Shown one piece after another: positions 16,900 to 26,386 of a stretch of 64,000 nt of DNA. The DNA comes from Alphaproteobacteria bacterium. GTDB lineage: Bacteria; Pseudomonadota; Alphaproteobacteria; Rhizobiales; Rhizobiaceae. The notes under the pieces are model-generated. The model did no database searches. It worked only from the letters and a program-made list of their open reading frames with translations, and was not told where the DNA came from. Position 1 is the first letter of the stretch, and each line of letters opens with the position of its first letter. The position numbers and the translations under genes were made by a program. The stretch covers positions 248,001-312,000 of the forward strand of contig JANSYK010000001.1 of the NCBI GenBank assembly GCA_024742485.1, read 5' to 3'.

Positions 16900-16939
16900 G
16901 CAATTCAGGTTTTGCCGATTCCATCAAAACCTGAATTGC
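16900..16939 (-). repeat. Palindromic repeat, copy 2 of 3
   Basis: A perfect 14-base inverted repeat, CAATTCAGGTTTTG (16901-16914) and CAAAACCTGAATTG (16925-16938), encloses a 10-base loop. In reverse complement it matches the first 40 bases of the copy at 26-85, including GGAATCGGCAA. This is the shortest and most symmetrical copy; the extension to GCATCAACAAAA seen in the other two is absent. It lies 15 bases from the hibernation-factor remnant. Confidence 0.75.
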
Positions 16940-17044
16940 TTTTCTGGAATTGATGGTGACGTCACAATCGGAAACCCGTAATCGGTCCATATCCGATACA
17001 GCCGTGCGCCCCATCACGAAGACCGCCATGAATGCGCGATTCAA

Positions 17045-17086
17045 TTGACATAGATCAATCTTTTGCCCGCGGCCTCACCGTATGCT
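17045..17086 (+). promoter_or_regulatory. FNR/FixK-dependent promoter of DUF6455 gene
   Basis: TTGACATAGATCAA at 17045-17058 is a full consensus FNR/FixK box. TATGCT at 17081-17086 is a -10 at class II spacing, giving a predicted start near 17093 and a leader of about 29 bases before the ATG at 17122, which has a GGAGAA ribosome-binding site. Confidence 0.75.
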
Positions 17087-17121
17087 GGCTCTAACATGTC
17101 CAAAACAGATCGGAGAACGAC

Positions 17122-17430
17122 ATGAGGTTTTCTAGTATTCTGGCACGGATTTCAAGACATGCGGACCTCTTCGAGGCAATGGCCAACAAGCTGGGCGTCC
17201 GCGACAAGATATTTGAATTGAACAATGCACCGTCCGTCTATCGCCGGGCAAATATGCGCTGTCTGTCATGCGGCCAGGCCGAAGCCTGCAGCGCGTGGCT
17301 TGAGGCTGGCGCGGAGGCGGATGAAGCACCGGATTACTGCAGAAACAAAACTCTGTTTGCGCGTTTGGAGCGCCTGTCGAACACCCGCGTTGGCACTGAT
17401 TGTCATGGGTCAGTCCAGCAAAGCGGCTGA
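17122..17430 (+). CDS. DUF6455 family small cysteine-rich protein
   Basis: 102 residues. The family pattern is present: MRCLSCGQAEACSAWLEAG, then PDYCRNKTLFARL, i.e. CxxC-x5-C-xx-W followed by a C-x-N segment. These four cysteines suggest metal or redox chemistry, but the family has no established function. Small DUF6455 proteins are frequent in alphaproteobacteria near respiratory or low-oxygen genes. The clean FNR-type promoter just upstream fits this. It is monocistronic, with a strong terminator 59 bases after the stop. Confidence 0.8.
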   Translation: MRFSSILARISRHADLFEAMANKLGVRDKIFELNNAPSVYRRANMRCLSCGQAEACSAWLEAGAEADEAPDYCRNKTLFARLERLSNTRVGTDCHGSVQQSG

Positions 17431-17488
17431 CAGGCGTTCTGAAAGGCTCCCCCCAAGGGAGAGTACCCCTCCAGAGCTTGCTCTGGTT

Positions 17489-17524
17489 GCCCCGGATCGT
17501 GAAAGCGATTCGGGGCTTTTTTTG
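17489..17524 (+). terminator. Rho-independent terminator
   Basis: GCCCCGGATCG (17489-17499) pairs with CGATTCGGGGC (17506-17516), with one mismatch and a short TGAAAG loop, followed by a run of eight T. A second small hairpin, CCAGAGCTTGCTCTGG, lies directly before it at 17471-17486. The 60 bases between the DUF6455 stop and this terminator are structured and could also belong to a short RNA. Confidence 0.85.
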
Positions 17525-17723
17525 TCCGCGCCACTGCAATCTCCATCGGCGCGACGACAGGATTGAACCAATATCGCTTTGATTCAGCCAATTCTCACCA
17601 ACCATTAACATCTTAAACGGGAAAACGGCGCGCTTGCCTTGTCATCCAAGGTTGCCCCCGTAAGATACCGTCATTAGTCCATTCAGACCGTTCACTCCCA
17701 TCGGGCAACGGGGATCGACCATT

Positions 17724-18611
17724 GTGAAACATCGTTTCGGTTTCTCTCTCGTGCGAATCATCCCGGCGGTCCTGCCGCTTCTGTTTCTGGCCGGCTGCGG
17801 TTTGAACACCGCCCCCATTCTTCATCCCAAGGGTCCCATAGCACAAACGCAAAGAGATCTGCTGTTCACCGCCTTTGGTTTGATGTTGATCGTGGTGATC
17901 CCGGTGATGATCATGGCGTTCTGGTTTGCCTGGCGATACCGGGCCAAGGGCGGCAAGGGAAAATACACACCGGACTGGTCCTATTCAGCAAAGATTGACG
18001 CGATCTTCTGGCTTGTTCCCGCGGCCATCATCGTTGCTCTGGGATATCTGGTCTGGACCTACACCCATAAACTTGACCCCTACCGGAGTATTGCTGGAAC
18101 CGATGCGGCGCTCGAAGTGCAGGTTGTGGCGCAGGACTGGAAGTGGCTGTTCATCTATCCGGAGTACGGGATTGCCACTGTCAACGAATTGGCGTTTCCA
18201 AGCAGCCGCCCGCTTGCACTTGAGATTACGTCCGACACGGTCATGAACTCCTTCATGATTCCGGCGCTCGGCGGGCAGATATACGCCATGGCCGGCATGA
18301 CCACGCAACTGCATCTTCTGGCGGATGAACCGGGAACATTTGCCGGTCGGAACACCCAATATAGCGGCGACGGTTTTGCCGACCAGCATTTCGTGGCGAT
18401 TGCCATGACCGATGAAGAATTTGCCGAGTGGGCGCAAAAGGCCAGGCAATCCCAGCGGGCACTTGATGCTGCGGCCTATACGAAACTGGCACAGCCGAGC
18501 ATTGCCCATCAGGTGGAATATTACTCAGGTTTCGAACCCGGCCTGTTCGATACGATTCTCGCAAAATATGCGCCACGGTCCGGCCACGACGCCAAGATGA
18601 CCCATGAATGA
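17724..18611 (+). CDS. cyoA: Cytochrome o ubiquinol oxidase subunit II
   Basis: 295 residues, GTG start. The N-terminus is a lipoprotein signal with lipobox LAGC (Cys about residue 27). Two membrane helices follow (TAFGLMLIVVIPVMIMAFWFAW and IFWLVPAAIIVALGYLVWTY), then a periplasmic cupredoxin domain. The Cu-A cysteine pair of cytochrome c oxidases is missing, so this is a quinol oxidase subunit. The order cyoA-B-C-D and the tight spacing indicate one operon. This terminal oxidase reduces oxygen with ubiquinol and pumps protons; it usually serves at high oxygen. No FNR box was seen in the 200 bases before it. Confidence 0.93.
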   Translation: MKHRFGFSLVRIIPAVLPLLFLAGCGLNTAPILHPKGPIAQTQRDLLFTAFGLMLIVVIPVMIMAFWFAWRYRAKGGKGKYTPDWSYSAKIDAIFWLVPAAIIVALGYLVWTYTHKLDPYRSIAGTDAALEVQVVAQDWKWLFIYPEYGIATVNELAFPSSRPLALEITSDTVMNSFMIPALGGQIYAMAGMTTQLHLLADEPGTFAGRNTQYSGDGFADQHFVAIAMTDEEFAEWAQKARQSQRALDAAAYTKLAQPSIAHQVEYYSGFEPGLFDTILAKYAPRSGHDAKMTHE

Positions 18612-18632
18612 TCTGGCCTGGAGGGGCCGCCC

Positions 18633-20663
18633 ATGCTTGGAAAACTGACGATTGACGCTCTTCCGTTCTACAGCTGGGTAGCCATGGGTGGCGCCGGAAT
18701 CACCGTTGGCGGTGCGTTGGCGGTGTTTGTGCTGATCACCTATTTCGGTCTTTGGCGCTATTTCTGGACGGAATGGCTGACCAGTGTCGATCACAAGCGG
18801 ATAGGCATCATGTATATCGTGCTGGCGCTGGTCATGCTGCTGCGCGGTTTTGTCGATGCCATCATGATGCGCGCGCAACAGGCTTTCGCGCTGAACTCCG
18901 ACGGATATCTTCCGCCGGAACATTTCGAACAAATCTTCAGCTCGCACGGCACGATCATGATCTTCTTCATGGCGATGCCGTTTCTTACCGGTCTGATCAA
19001 CATCGTTGTCCCGCAACAGATCGGCGCCCGTGACGTTGCCTTTCCCTTTCTCAATTCCGTGAGCCTCTGGCTGACAGCCGCCGGCGCGGCCCTGGTGATG
19101 GTTTCACTGGTCATCGGCAAATTTTCTCAGGCCGGTTGGACGGCGTACCCGCCCTACTCCGGCATAGAATACAGCCCGGGCGTTGGCGTGGACTACTGGC
19201 TCTGGGCGGTCGTTGTCAGCGGAATTGGTTCAACCCTGACAGGCATCAATTTTGTCGTCACGATCCTGAAGAAGCGTGCGCCGGGCATGAACCTGATGCG
19301 CATGCCCATGTTCAGTTGGACAGCCCTGTGCGTCAGCATCCTCATCGCCTTCGCCTTTCCGGCATTGACTGTTGTCGGGGCCATGCTCGGTCTCGACCGC
19401 TATATGGGAATGCACTTTTTTACCAATGGCGATGGCGGCAACATGATGAATTTCGCCAATCTGCTTTGGATCTGGGGCCACCCTGAAGTCTATATCCTGA
19501 TCCTTCCGGCCTTTGGTATCTACTCGGAAGTCGTCGCCACATTCTCGGGAAAGAAACTGTTCGGCTACGAGTCGCTGGTCTACGCCACCGGCTGTATTGC
19601 AATCCTGTCCTTCACAGTCTGGCTGCATCATTTTTTCACCATGGGGTCGAGCGCCAGCGTCAATGCATTTTTCGGCATCACCACGATGATCATCGCCGTT
19701 CCCACGGGCGTCAAGATCTTCGACTGGCTGATGACAATGTATCGCGGTCGCATCGTCTTTCATCCATCGATGATCTGGACGATGGGTTTCATCGTCACAT
19801 TCGTTATCGGCGGTATGTCAGGCGTTCTGCTGGCGCTACCGCCTGCTGACTATCTGATGCACAATTCAACTTTCCTGGTTGCCCATTTCCACAATGTTCT
19901 CATTCCGGGTGCGCTGTTCGGATATTTTGCCGGAATGCACTACTGGTTTCCGAAGGCCTTCGGTTTCAAGCTCAACGACCGGTGGGGCATACGGGCTTTC
20001 TGGTTCTGGATCATCGGATTCTATCTTGCCTTCATGCCGCTTTATGTTCTTGGGTTCATGGGCATGTCGCGACGGATGGAGCACTACAATGTCGCCGAAT
20101 GGCAGCCCTATCTGATCACCGCCGCCATCGGTGCCGTGCTCGTGCTGTTCGGAATCATCTGCATTGTCATTCAATTCGTCGTCAGCATCCGCGATCGTGA
20201 ATTGACAGCGGACGAAACTGGGGACCCCTGGAATGGCCGAACGCTGGAATGGGCGACCACATCACCGCCCGCCGCATACAATTTCGCCGTATTGCCACAA
20301 GTCCAGGATGTCGATGCCTTTGCCGACATGAAACGTCGAAATGTGGTCGGCGTCGTCCCCGAGAAATACGAGGACATCGCAATGCCCAAAAGCACCGGGA
20401 TGGGTGTCATGCTTGGCGGTCTCGGTTTCCTCTTTGGATTTGCAATGGTCTGGCACATTTGGTGGATCGTTGGTCTGTGTCTGATTGCGGTGATCGCATT
20501 GCTCATCGTCCGCAGCTCCAACGATGAAAACGAATATATCCTGACAGCCGCTGAGGTCGAAGCAATCGAAAAGAGGCGAAAATACTCCGACCGGAAAACG
20601 CCGACGGACGACAACACCGAGATCGACGTCGCCGGTGCGCCCTTGCAGACGGGACAGACCTGA
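18633..20663 (+). CDS. cyoB: Cytochrome o ubiquinol oxidase subunit I
   Basis: 676 residues with about 15 hydrophobic segments. It is the catalytic heme-copper subunit: [11 protein letters not shown] near the start, [19 protein letters not shown] (heme ligand His), [21 protein letters not shown] (His-Tyr cross-link and Cu-B ligand), [10 protein letters not shown] (Cu-B His pair) and [12 protein letters not shown] (heme ligands). Binds heme b, heme o3 and Cu-B. The length is usual for CyoB. It starts 22 bases after cyoA and overlaps cyoC by one base. Confidence 0.95.
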   Translation: MLGKLTIDALPFYSWVAMGGAGITVGGALAVFVLITYFGLWRYFWTEWLTSVDHKRIGIMYIVLALVMLLRGFVDAIMMRAQQAFALNSDGYLPPEHFEQIFSSHGTIMIFFMAMPFLTGLINIVVPQQIGARDVAFPFLNSVSLWLTAAGAALVMVSLVIGKFSQAGWTAYPPYSGIEYSPGVGVDYWLWAVVVSGIGSTLTGINFVVTILKKRAPGMNLMRMPMFSWTALCVSILIAFAFPALTVVGAMLGLDRYMGMHFFTNGDGGNMMNFANLLWIWGHPEVYILILPAFGIYSEVVATFSGKKLFGYESLVYATGCIAILSFTVWLHHFFTMGSSASVNAFFGITTMIIAVPTGVKIFDWLMTMYRGRIVFHPSMIWTMGFIVTFVIGGMSGVLLALPPADYLMHNSTFLVAHFHNVLIPGALFGYFAGMHYWFPKAFGFKLNDRWGIRAFWFWIIGFYLAFMPLYVLGFMGMSRRMEHYNVAEWQPYLITAAIGAVLVLFGIICIVIQFVVSIRDRELTADETGDPWNGRTLEWATTSPPAAYNFAVLPQVQDVDAFADMKRRNVVGVVPEKYEDIAMPKSTGMGVMLGGLGFLFGFAMVWHIWWIVGLCLIAVIALLIVRSSNDENEYILTAAEVEAIEKRRKYSDRKTPTDDNTEIDVAGAPLQTGQT

Positions 20664-21289
20664 TGTCGGCCGCGGATGCAGCCGGCTCCCGGCAAGAACC
20701 CGACGGTGTAATGTCAGATGACCCGCATCGCGAAGAATTTGCGGAACGGGAATTCGGCTTCTGGCTCTATCTGATGACGGACTCGATCATCTTTGCCCTT
20801 CTGTTCGCGACCTATGTCATCATGGCGGACAATGTCGCATCAGGTCCGAGCGGCAAGGACTTGTTCGACCTCAGGCACACGGCCGGAGAAACACTTCTGC
20901 TGCTGTGTTCAAGCGTGACGTTCGGATTTGCGACACTGGCGGCGCTGGCGCGACAAAGATCCCGTGTTGTGTTGTGGCTGGCCATCACCATCGTGCTCGG
21001 AGTGGGGTTCGTCGCCATGGAGCTCAGCGAGTTCGCGGGAATGATCAGCGCGGGGGCGGAACCCGGCACGAGCGGTTTTCTGTCGGCTTTCTTCACGCTT
21101 GTCGGGACCCACGGTCTGCATGTGACCGTCGGAATGGTCGGAATTCTGGTGATGATCGGTCAGGTGCTGACCAAGGGCCTGACAGCACCGGTCCTGTCAC
21201 GGCTGTTCAGACTCGGCCTCTTCTGGCATTTCCTCGATATCGTCTGGATCGGGATTTTTTCGGTCGTTTACCTACCGGGAGTGCTTTAG
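20663..21289 (+). CDS. cyoC: Cytochrome o ubiquinol oxidase subunit III
   Basis: 208 residues with five hydrophobic segments and family motifs EFGFWLYLMTDSIIFALLFATY and LVGTHGLHVTVGMVGI, ending HFLDIVWIGIFSVVYL. Structural subunit of the oxidase in the inner membrane. The first 20 residues are polar and variable. It lies between cyoB and cyoD without gaps. Confidence 0.93.
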   Translation: MSAADAAGSRQEPDGVMSDDPHREEFAEREFGFWLYLMTDSIIFALLFATYVIMADNVASGPSGKDLFDLRHTAGETLLLLCSSVTFGFATLAALARQRSRVVLWLAITIVLGVGFVAMELSEFAGMISAGAEPGTSGFLSAFFTLVGTHGLHVTVGMVGILVMIGQVLTKGLTAPVLSRLFRLGLFWHFLDIVWIGIFSVVYLPGVL

Positions 21290-21607
21290 ATGCAGGGCAT
21301 GAAACACTTGCCGACACACACGCACCGGTCCTATTTGACCGGCTTCATCCTGGCCCTGATCTTGACGGCCATTCCATTTGGCGTGGTCTGGACAGGAATG
21401 CTGCCAGCCGGCGGCGCCATATCGGTCATTGTCGTGATGGCGGTCATCCAGGTGCTCGTTCACCTGCGTTATTTCCTGCATTTGAACCTGCGGACAACAC
21501 CGCGTGAAAATCTGCTCGCTCTGGCCTTTGCCATCGTCCTGATTTTCATCATGGTCGGCGGCAGCCTGTTCATCATGTTCGATCTTCACTTCCGCATGAT
21601 GCGGTAA
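21290..21607 (+). CDS. cyoD: Cytochrome o ubiquinol oxidase subunit IV
   Basis: 105 residues with three membrane helices and the motif VIQVLVHLRYFLHLN typical of CyoD. It starts directly after the cyoC stop. No cyoE (heme o synthase) follows, because the next gene is hflX on the opposite strand; heme o synthesis must be encoded elsewhere. Confidence 0.92.
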   Translation: MQGMKHLPTHTHRSYLTGFILALILTAIPFGVVWTGMLPAGGAISVIVVMAVIQVLVHLRYFLHLNLRTTPRENLLALAFAIVLIFIMVGGSLFIMFDLHFRMMR

Positions 21608-21631
21608 AGAACCCGACGGTCGAACCGGCAT

Positions 21632-23029
21632 CTACGTGGGTGCGGTGTCCTTTGAGTGTGCTTGCATGCGCCGTTCAAAGTCATTCAGATCATGTTCCGT
21701 GATATCCACATTAAGCGCCACGCTACCGTCATCCAGATCCATCCGGCTGTGCACATTGGCATGTTCATAGACCCAGCTCAGATGCGCCATCTCATCGATC
21801 CGCAGCACAATGTCGCGATTGAGCAGCTTGCCGGAAAGCGCATGTTCGATCGCTGCGAGCAACGTGTCGATTCCATCGCCGGTCAAAGCTGAGACGACGA
21901 CAGTATCGCGCCGTTCGCCCGCCTGATCCTGCAACGACCGAACGGTCTCCTCGGGCAGAAGATCGACCTTGTTCCAGACCTCGATGATGTCAGCCGGCGC
22001 CTCCGCAACCTTGTTGACGCCGAGTTCATCGAGAATACGCAGGACATCAGCCGCCTGCGCCGGATTGTCGGGATCGGACATGTCGCGCACGTGCAAAATG
22101 AGGTCCGCCTCAAGAACCTCTTCCAGCGTTGCCCGAAACGCTGCCACCAGATGGGTCGGAAGGTCGGAAATGAACCCAACCGTATCGGACAGGATGGCCA
22201 TGCGGCCATGCGGCAGCTTCATCCGTCTCAGTGTCGGATCGAGCGTTGCAAACAGCATGTCCTCGGCGACCACGCCTGCACCGGTCACCTTGTTGAACAG
22301 CGTTGATTTTCCGGCATTGGTGTAGCCGACGAGCGCGACAACGGGATGCGGGACCTTTTTGCGTTTTGAGCGGTGCAGATGCCGGGTCCGTCGCACATGC
22401 TCCAGCTCTTTTTCCAGTTTGACGATCTTTTCCTGCAGACTGCGCCGATCCGCCTCAATCTGTGTTTCGCCCGGACCACCCATGAAACCGGCGCCACCGC
22501 GTTGGCGTTCAAGGTGTGTCCAACTGCGAACCAGACGGCCCTTTTGATAATTCAGGTGTGCAAGTTCAACCTGCAGCACACCTTCACGGGTTGAAGCGCG
22601 TTGACCGAATATCTCCAAAATGAGTCCGGTCCGATCGATTACCTTGACCTGCCAGGCCTTTTCAAGATTGCGCTGCTGCACAGGTGTCAGCGGATGATCG
22701 ACGATGACCAGGCCCGCATCGAGGCTGACGACAAGGGCAGCAATCTCCTTTACCTTCCCGGTTCCGATCATCGTTGCCGGACGTGGAGAATGCACCGTCA
22801 CCGTGCTGGCGTGAACGATCTCAAGCCCGATGGCTTCTGCAAGACCGACGGCCTCCGACAGTCGTGTCTCACGCGTGCGCAGGGGTGCATCTACCGGAGT
22901 ATTGGGTCCTGTGCTACCGGTTCTGAAAAGAGGGACCAGAACAAGGGCGCGCGCCGCATCACCCTGCAGGTTCTCACCTGCCTCATTGTCGTTCTGTTTG
23001 CGTGCGGATTTCGGCTGATCAGCCTTCAC
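21632..23029 (-). CDS. hflX: GTPase HflX
   Basis: About 465 residues from a GTG at 23029. The HflX domain ([64 protein letters not shown]) precedes the G domain with [12 protein letters not shown] (G1), DTVGF (G3) and NKVD (G4). HflX binds the 50S ribosome and splits stalled ribosomes. The frame stays open upstream inside hfq, but the low-complexity cysteine-rich lead there is not HflX-like, so the GTG overlapping the hfq end by 11 bases is preferred. Co-transcribed with hfq, as in many proteobacteria. Confidence 0.92.
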   Translation of the reverse strand: MKADQPKSARKQNDNEAGENLQGDAARALVLVPLFRTGSTGPNTPVDAPLRTRETRLSEAVGLAEAIGLEIVHASTVTVHSPRPATMIGTGKVKEIAALVVSLDAGLVIVDHPLTPVQQRNLEKAWQVKVIDRTGLILEIFGQRASTREGVLQVELAHLNYQKGRLVRSWTHLERQRGGAGFMGGPGETQIEADRRSLQEKIVKLEKELEHVRRTRHLHRSKRKKVPHPVVALVGYTNAGKSTLFNKVTGAGVVAEDMLFATLDPTLRRMKLPHGRMAILSDTVGFISDLPTHLVAAFRATLEEVLEADLILHVRDMSDPDNPAQAADVLRILDELGVNKVAEAPADIIEVWNKVDLLPEETVRSLQDQAGERRDTVVVSALTGDGIDTLLAAIEHALSGKLLNRDIVLRIDEMAHLSWVYEHANVHSRMDLDDGSVALNVDITEHDLNDFERRMQAHSKDTAPT

Positions 23030-23267
23030 GGCTTGCTTCTTCGCCTTCGAACATCTGTATGGGCTGTCCAGGCATGATCGTCGAAATGGCGTGCTTGTAG
23101 ACCAACTGAGAGTGGCCATCGCGGCGCAGCAACACGCAGAAATTGTCAAATGAAGTGACAACTCCCGTTAGCTTGACGCCGTTAATCAGAAAAATTGTAA
23201 GGGGTACTTTTTGTTTTCTGACTGTATTGAGAAATTGATCCTGCAAATTCTGTGAACGCTCCGCCAT
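23019..23267 (-). CDS. hfq: RNA chaperone Hfq
   Basis: 82 residues. Sm1 motif in [20 protein letters not shown], with the Q and FL residues of the proximal RNA face; Sm2 motif in [12 protein letters not shown] (YKHAI). Forms a hexamer that pairs small RNAs with messages. The short acidic C-terminus ([12 protein letters not shown]) is typical of alphaproteobacterial Hfq. About 200 bases upstream are gene-free and must hold its promoter; they contain a loose CCGCATA-type tandem near 23360-23385. Confidence 0.97.
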   Translation of the reverse strand: MAERSQNLQDQFLNTVRKQKVPLTIFLINGVKLTGVVTSFDNFCVLLRRDGHSQLVYKHAISTIMPGQPIQMFEGEEASREG

Positions 23268-23466
23268 TGCGTCAAATCTTCCTTGTCCTTGCCGGTTTCT
23301 TCTTATTGTGCGGACGTACCGCTTTCTGATCTTCGGACTGTCCCACTATGCCGTTTCATGCCGCATACCGCATACGCACCGCATTTGGTTATCAAATCGC
23401 CACACCTTCCGCAATCTAAAAAGGCGCCATGTCAACGCCGGTTTCGGACTCATGAGCAATCGGAAA

Positions 23467-24939
23467 TCAGCGATTGTACCAGTATCTCACATTGAGTACG
23501 GCCAGCACCACAAGGACTTCCAGCCGCCCGACCGTCATCAGTACAATGCCAAGAAGATACGTCAGTTGGCTCGGCAACGCACTGAAAACCGGCCAGTTTT
23601 GTGAGCCCTCTCCGGCCACCGGCCTCAGGGCATCATAGACAGGGCTGGCATTGGAGAAAAATGCAACGGCCATGACGATTGCCGCTTCAAATCCGCTGGC
23701 CGTCAGTGCAATCATCATGGCACCAAGTCCAATGACCAAAATGGCGACGATGAAATAAGTCCAGATCGCCTGCATTGCATCCCGGCGGATGGCGGTATCA
23801 CCAAATTTCAAACGATCGACACTGTTCGGATAGATAAGCCGGTTCAACTCGGCAATGGTATAGATCCACATTGCCCCGATGCGGAAGATCTTGACGCCGC
23901 CTGACGTCGAATAGACACCGGCTCCGACAAAAATGACCGCCAGAACCACGATGTTCGGCAACAGGGCAATGACCCCCGGCCGCGTTTCGATCCCACTTGT
24001 TGCAACAAGCGAGGATGCGGTGAAAAAGCCTTCCCTGAGGGCGGGAACCAGATTCTGCACAACACTGCCACCGGATACATCGACAATTCGCGCCGCATAG
24101 GCAACAGTCAAGCCGCAGACGATCACGAACAGAATTTTGGCTTCCATATTGTTTGAGAATATGCGGCCCCTGCTCCGAATGAAGCGCCGCCGCCAAAACA
24201 CGCTCATGGTGCCTGCACACAAACCAAAGGCCATAACCGTCACGGCGCCCGCACTGATATTGTCCTCAAGCGAGCCCACAAATGGAACAAATCCGCCGGT
24301 AGCAGCAGACACCATTCCGAGCATCACCGCTTCGAGCGGATTGACGCCAAAGATCATCAAGCCAAGCAAGATGAAACCGGTTATGACGCAATATTGCAAC
24401 AACAGCACGCGATAGGCCTCAGGCCGGTACACGCCGTTGTCGTGGCGCCCCGTCATGCGCCGGTTTCCCGCCCCCTGCAGACCGCCGAATCCGGCCGGTG
24501 CAAGAATATGAACGATCGAAGCGAGGGTCAGGAAACCTCCATACCATTCTAGCAGGACGCGCCAGAACAACAGGCCGCGGGGTGCGGTCTCGCGAACCAG
24601 CACGGAGGCACCCGATGTCGTCAGGGCGCCGACCGCCTCGAACCAGGACGGCATCAGAGCCAGATCCGCCAAAACCACGAACGAAACCGCACCGAACAGC
24701 GGCGTCGCAACCCAAACACCCACCAGCGCCAAAAAACCGAGTGACCTGTCCGCCTGGCGTTTGCGCCCCGATATGGCAGTCAGAATGGCCAATGCGATAA
24801 ACGCGCCGATGGAGGCCATCAGTGTCATCTCGATGGCGAGTTCCGTTTCGGCGTTAGCAAGCGCCACCATTATGGCCGGGATGAAGAGGCCGAACAGACC
24901 GGCAGCAGACAATGTTATGAGGAACAGAACGCCGTGCAT
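23467..24939 (-). CDS. trkH: TrkH family potassium uptake protein
   Basis: 490 residues with about ten membrane segments. Pore-loop regions recognisable in TrkH/KtrB proteins include LTTSGASVL, MVSAATGGFVPF, SSLVATSGIETRPGV and VGAGVYSTSGGVKIFRIG. It forms the membrane channel of a potassium uptake system whose cytoplasmic regulator is the TrkA encoded five bases upstream. A small inverted repeat (CAATCG...CGATTG) spans its stop codon and may help termination. Confidence 0.9.
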   Translation of the reverse strand: MHGVLFLITLSAAGLFGLFIPAIMVALANAETELAIEMTLMASIGAFIALAILTAISGRKRQADRSLGFLALVGVWVATPLFGAVSFVVLADLALMPSWFEAVGALTTSGASVLVRETAPRGLLFWRVLLEWYGGFLTLASIVHILAPAGFGGLQGAGNRRMTGRHDNGVYRPEAYRVLLLQYCVITGFILLGLMIFGVNPLEAVMLGMVSAATGGFVPFVGSLEDNISAGAVTVMAFGLCAGTMSVFWRRRFIRSRGRIFSNNMEAKILFVIVCGLTVAYAARIVDVSGGSVVQNLVPALREGFFTASSLVATSGIETRPGVIALLPNIVVLAVIFVGAGVYSTSGGVKIFRIGAMWIYTIAELNRLIYPNSVDRLKFGDTAIRRDAMQAIWTYFIVAILVIGLGAMMIALTASGFEAAIVMAVAFFSNASPVYDALRPVAGEGSQNWPVFSALPSQLTYLLGIVLMTVGRLEVLVVLAVLNVRYWYNR

Positions 24940-24944
24940 GGCGA

Positions 24945-26321
24945 TCAGAAGAATTCGAGACTGACGCGGAACAGTTGCTCGACGTGACGCACGGAATCGG
25001 TCGCAGCCAGCAGCACAACCCGGTCGCCGGTCTTGATCTTGCTGTCACCATCGGGCAGCAGAACCTTGCCGTCGCGGTAAAGCGCACCAATGCGGATACC
25101 ATGCGGCAGTTCGAACTCCCGCAATGTTGTCCCGACAATCGGCGATGTTTCCATCGCCTGGGCCTCAATAATCTCGGCGGCGCCCTGTTCAACACTGTGA
25201 ACTGCCAGAATGCGGCCACGACGAACATGTTGCAGAATTCTGGAAATCGTAACAGCGCGCGGATTGACATGCGCGTCGATGCCCATGGTCTTGGTAAAAT
25301 CAAGGAAGGCAGAACTGTTGATCAATGCCAGGTTGGATTTGCAGCCCAGGCGTTTTGCCATGATGCTCGAGAGAATATTGACCTGATCGTCATTGGTCAG
25401 TGCAACCATCAGGTCGGCGTCCTGGATGTCGGCCTCGACAAGGATCTGCTGATCCAGCGACGATCCGTTGAGGACCACCGTACGGCTCAAATTGTCGGCA
25501 ACATTGACAGCGCGGTCCCGGTCATTCTCGATGATTTTGATCTTTGTGCGCGGCTGCCGTTCTTCAATGGTTTGAGCAACGTAAAATCCGATATTGCCGC
25601 CGCCGGCGATCACGATTCGCGTTGCTTCCGGTTCCTCATGCCCGAACAGGCCGAGGGTTCGGTGGACATGCGTCCGGTCACAAATCACATAGGCAAGGTC
25701 GCCCGTCATCAGTTGGTCACCGGAATGTGGAACGATCAGTTTGTTGTCACGCCAAATCCCCGCAACAGTCGCGGTCAGGTCCGGAAACAGGTCGCTGAGT
25801 TGCTCCAGCGGCGTATTGACGACCGGACAGTCATCCTGACACTCGATGGCCACCATGGCGATGTTGTCTTCGGCAAACCGAACAGCGTCATTGGCGCCTG
25901 GCAGTGCAATGCGCCGTAACACCATTTGGCCAACTTCGACCTCCGGTGAAATGATCACATCGATCGGCATGTGTTCGCGGGAAAACAGATCGGAATAGTG
26001 GGACGCCAGATAGCTCTGCGCACGAATACGGGCAATTTTTGTCGGCACATTGAACAGCGAATGGGCAACCTGGCACGCCACCATGTTCACCTCGTCATAG
26101 AGGGTCACCGCGATAATCATATCCGCCTGATCGGCGCCCGCCTGCGACAGAACATCGGGATGGGCGCCATGGCCCACATAGCCACGCACATCCAGTGTCT
26201 CGCGAATGGCATGGATCAGCGGTGGCGATGTATCGATGACCGAGACGTCATTGTCTTCCGTCGACAGCCGCTCGGCAATGCCATATCCAACGCGGCCGGC
26301 GCCGCAGATTATGACCTTCAT
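24945..26321 (-). CDS. trkA: Potassium uptake regulator TrkA
   Basis: 458 residues with two tandem RCK units. The first begins MKVIICGAGRVGYGIAERLS (NAD-binding GxGxxG), the second IVIAGGGNIGFYVAQTI. Each is followed by a TrkA-C ligand domain (GQMVLRRIALPGANDA and EIIEAQAMETSPIVGTTL). It gates TrkH in response to NAD(H) or nucleotides. It lies between ntrX and trkH on the same strand, the order found in many Hyphomicrobiales. Confidence 0.95.
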   Translation of the reverse strand: MKVIICGAGRVGYGIAERLSTEDNDVSVIDTSPPLIHAIRETLDVRGYVGHGAHPDVLSQAGADQADMIIAVTLYDEVNMVACQVAHSLFNVPTKIARIRAQSYLASHYSDLFSREHMPIDVIISPEVEVGQMVLRRIALPGANDAVRFAEDNIAMVAIECQDDCPVVNTPLEQLSDLFPDLTATVAGIWRDNKLIVPHSGDQLMTGDLAYVICDRTHVHRTLGLFGHEEPEATRIVIAGGGNIGFYVAQTIEERQPRTKIKIIENDRDRAVNVADNLSRTVVLNGSSLDQQILVEADIQDADLMVALTNDDQVNILSSIMAKRLGCKSNLALINSSAFLDFTKTMGIDAHVNPRAVTISRILQHVRRGRILAVHSVEQGAAEIIEAQAMETSPIVGTTLREFELPHGIRIGALYRDGKVLLPDGDSKIKTGDRVVLLAATDSVRHVEQLFRVSLEFF

Positions 26322-26386
26322 TCCCTATCATCCCCTCGCCGCGAAAAAGCGCTCGACGGAACGGTCCGCCAAGACGGGCTTGTCTG

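Noticed and set aside
16604-16981. Plus-strand frame of 125 codons between the DUF374 and DUF6455 genes
   Set aside because: It is antisense to the hibernation-factor remnant and runs through the palindromic repeat; no protein features.
21632-23161. HflX reading extended to 23161
   Set aside because: The extra 44 codons lie within hfq in another frame and give a cysteine-rich stretch unlike any HflX; the GTG at 23029 fits better.
23360-23385. CCGCATA-type tandem repeats upstream of hfq as a possible CRISPR or iteron set
   Set aside because: Only two or three imperfect seven-base units, too few and too irregular for either.
24975-25919. Plus-strand frame of 314 codons within trkA
   Set aside because: Antisense to TrkA, whose two NAD-binding units are intact; composition is typical of a shadow frame.
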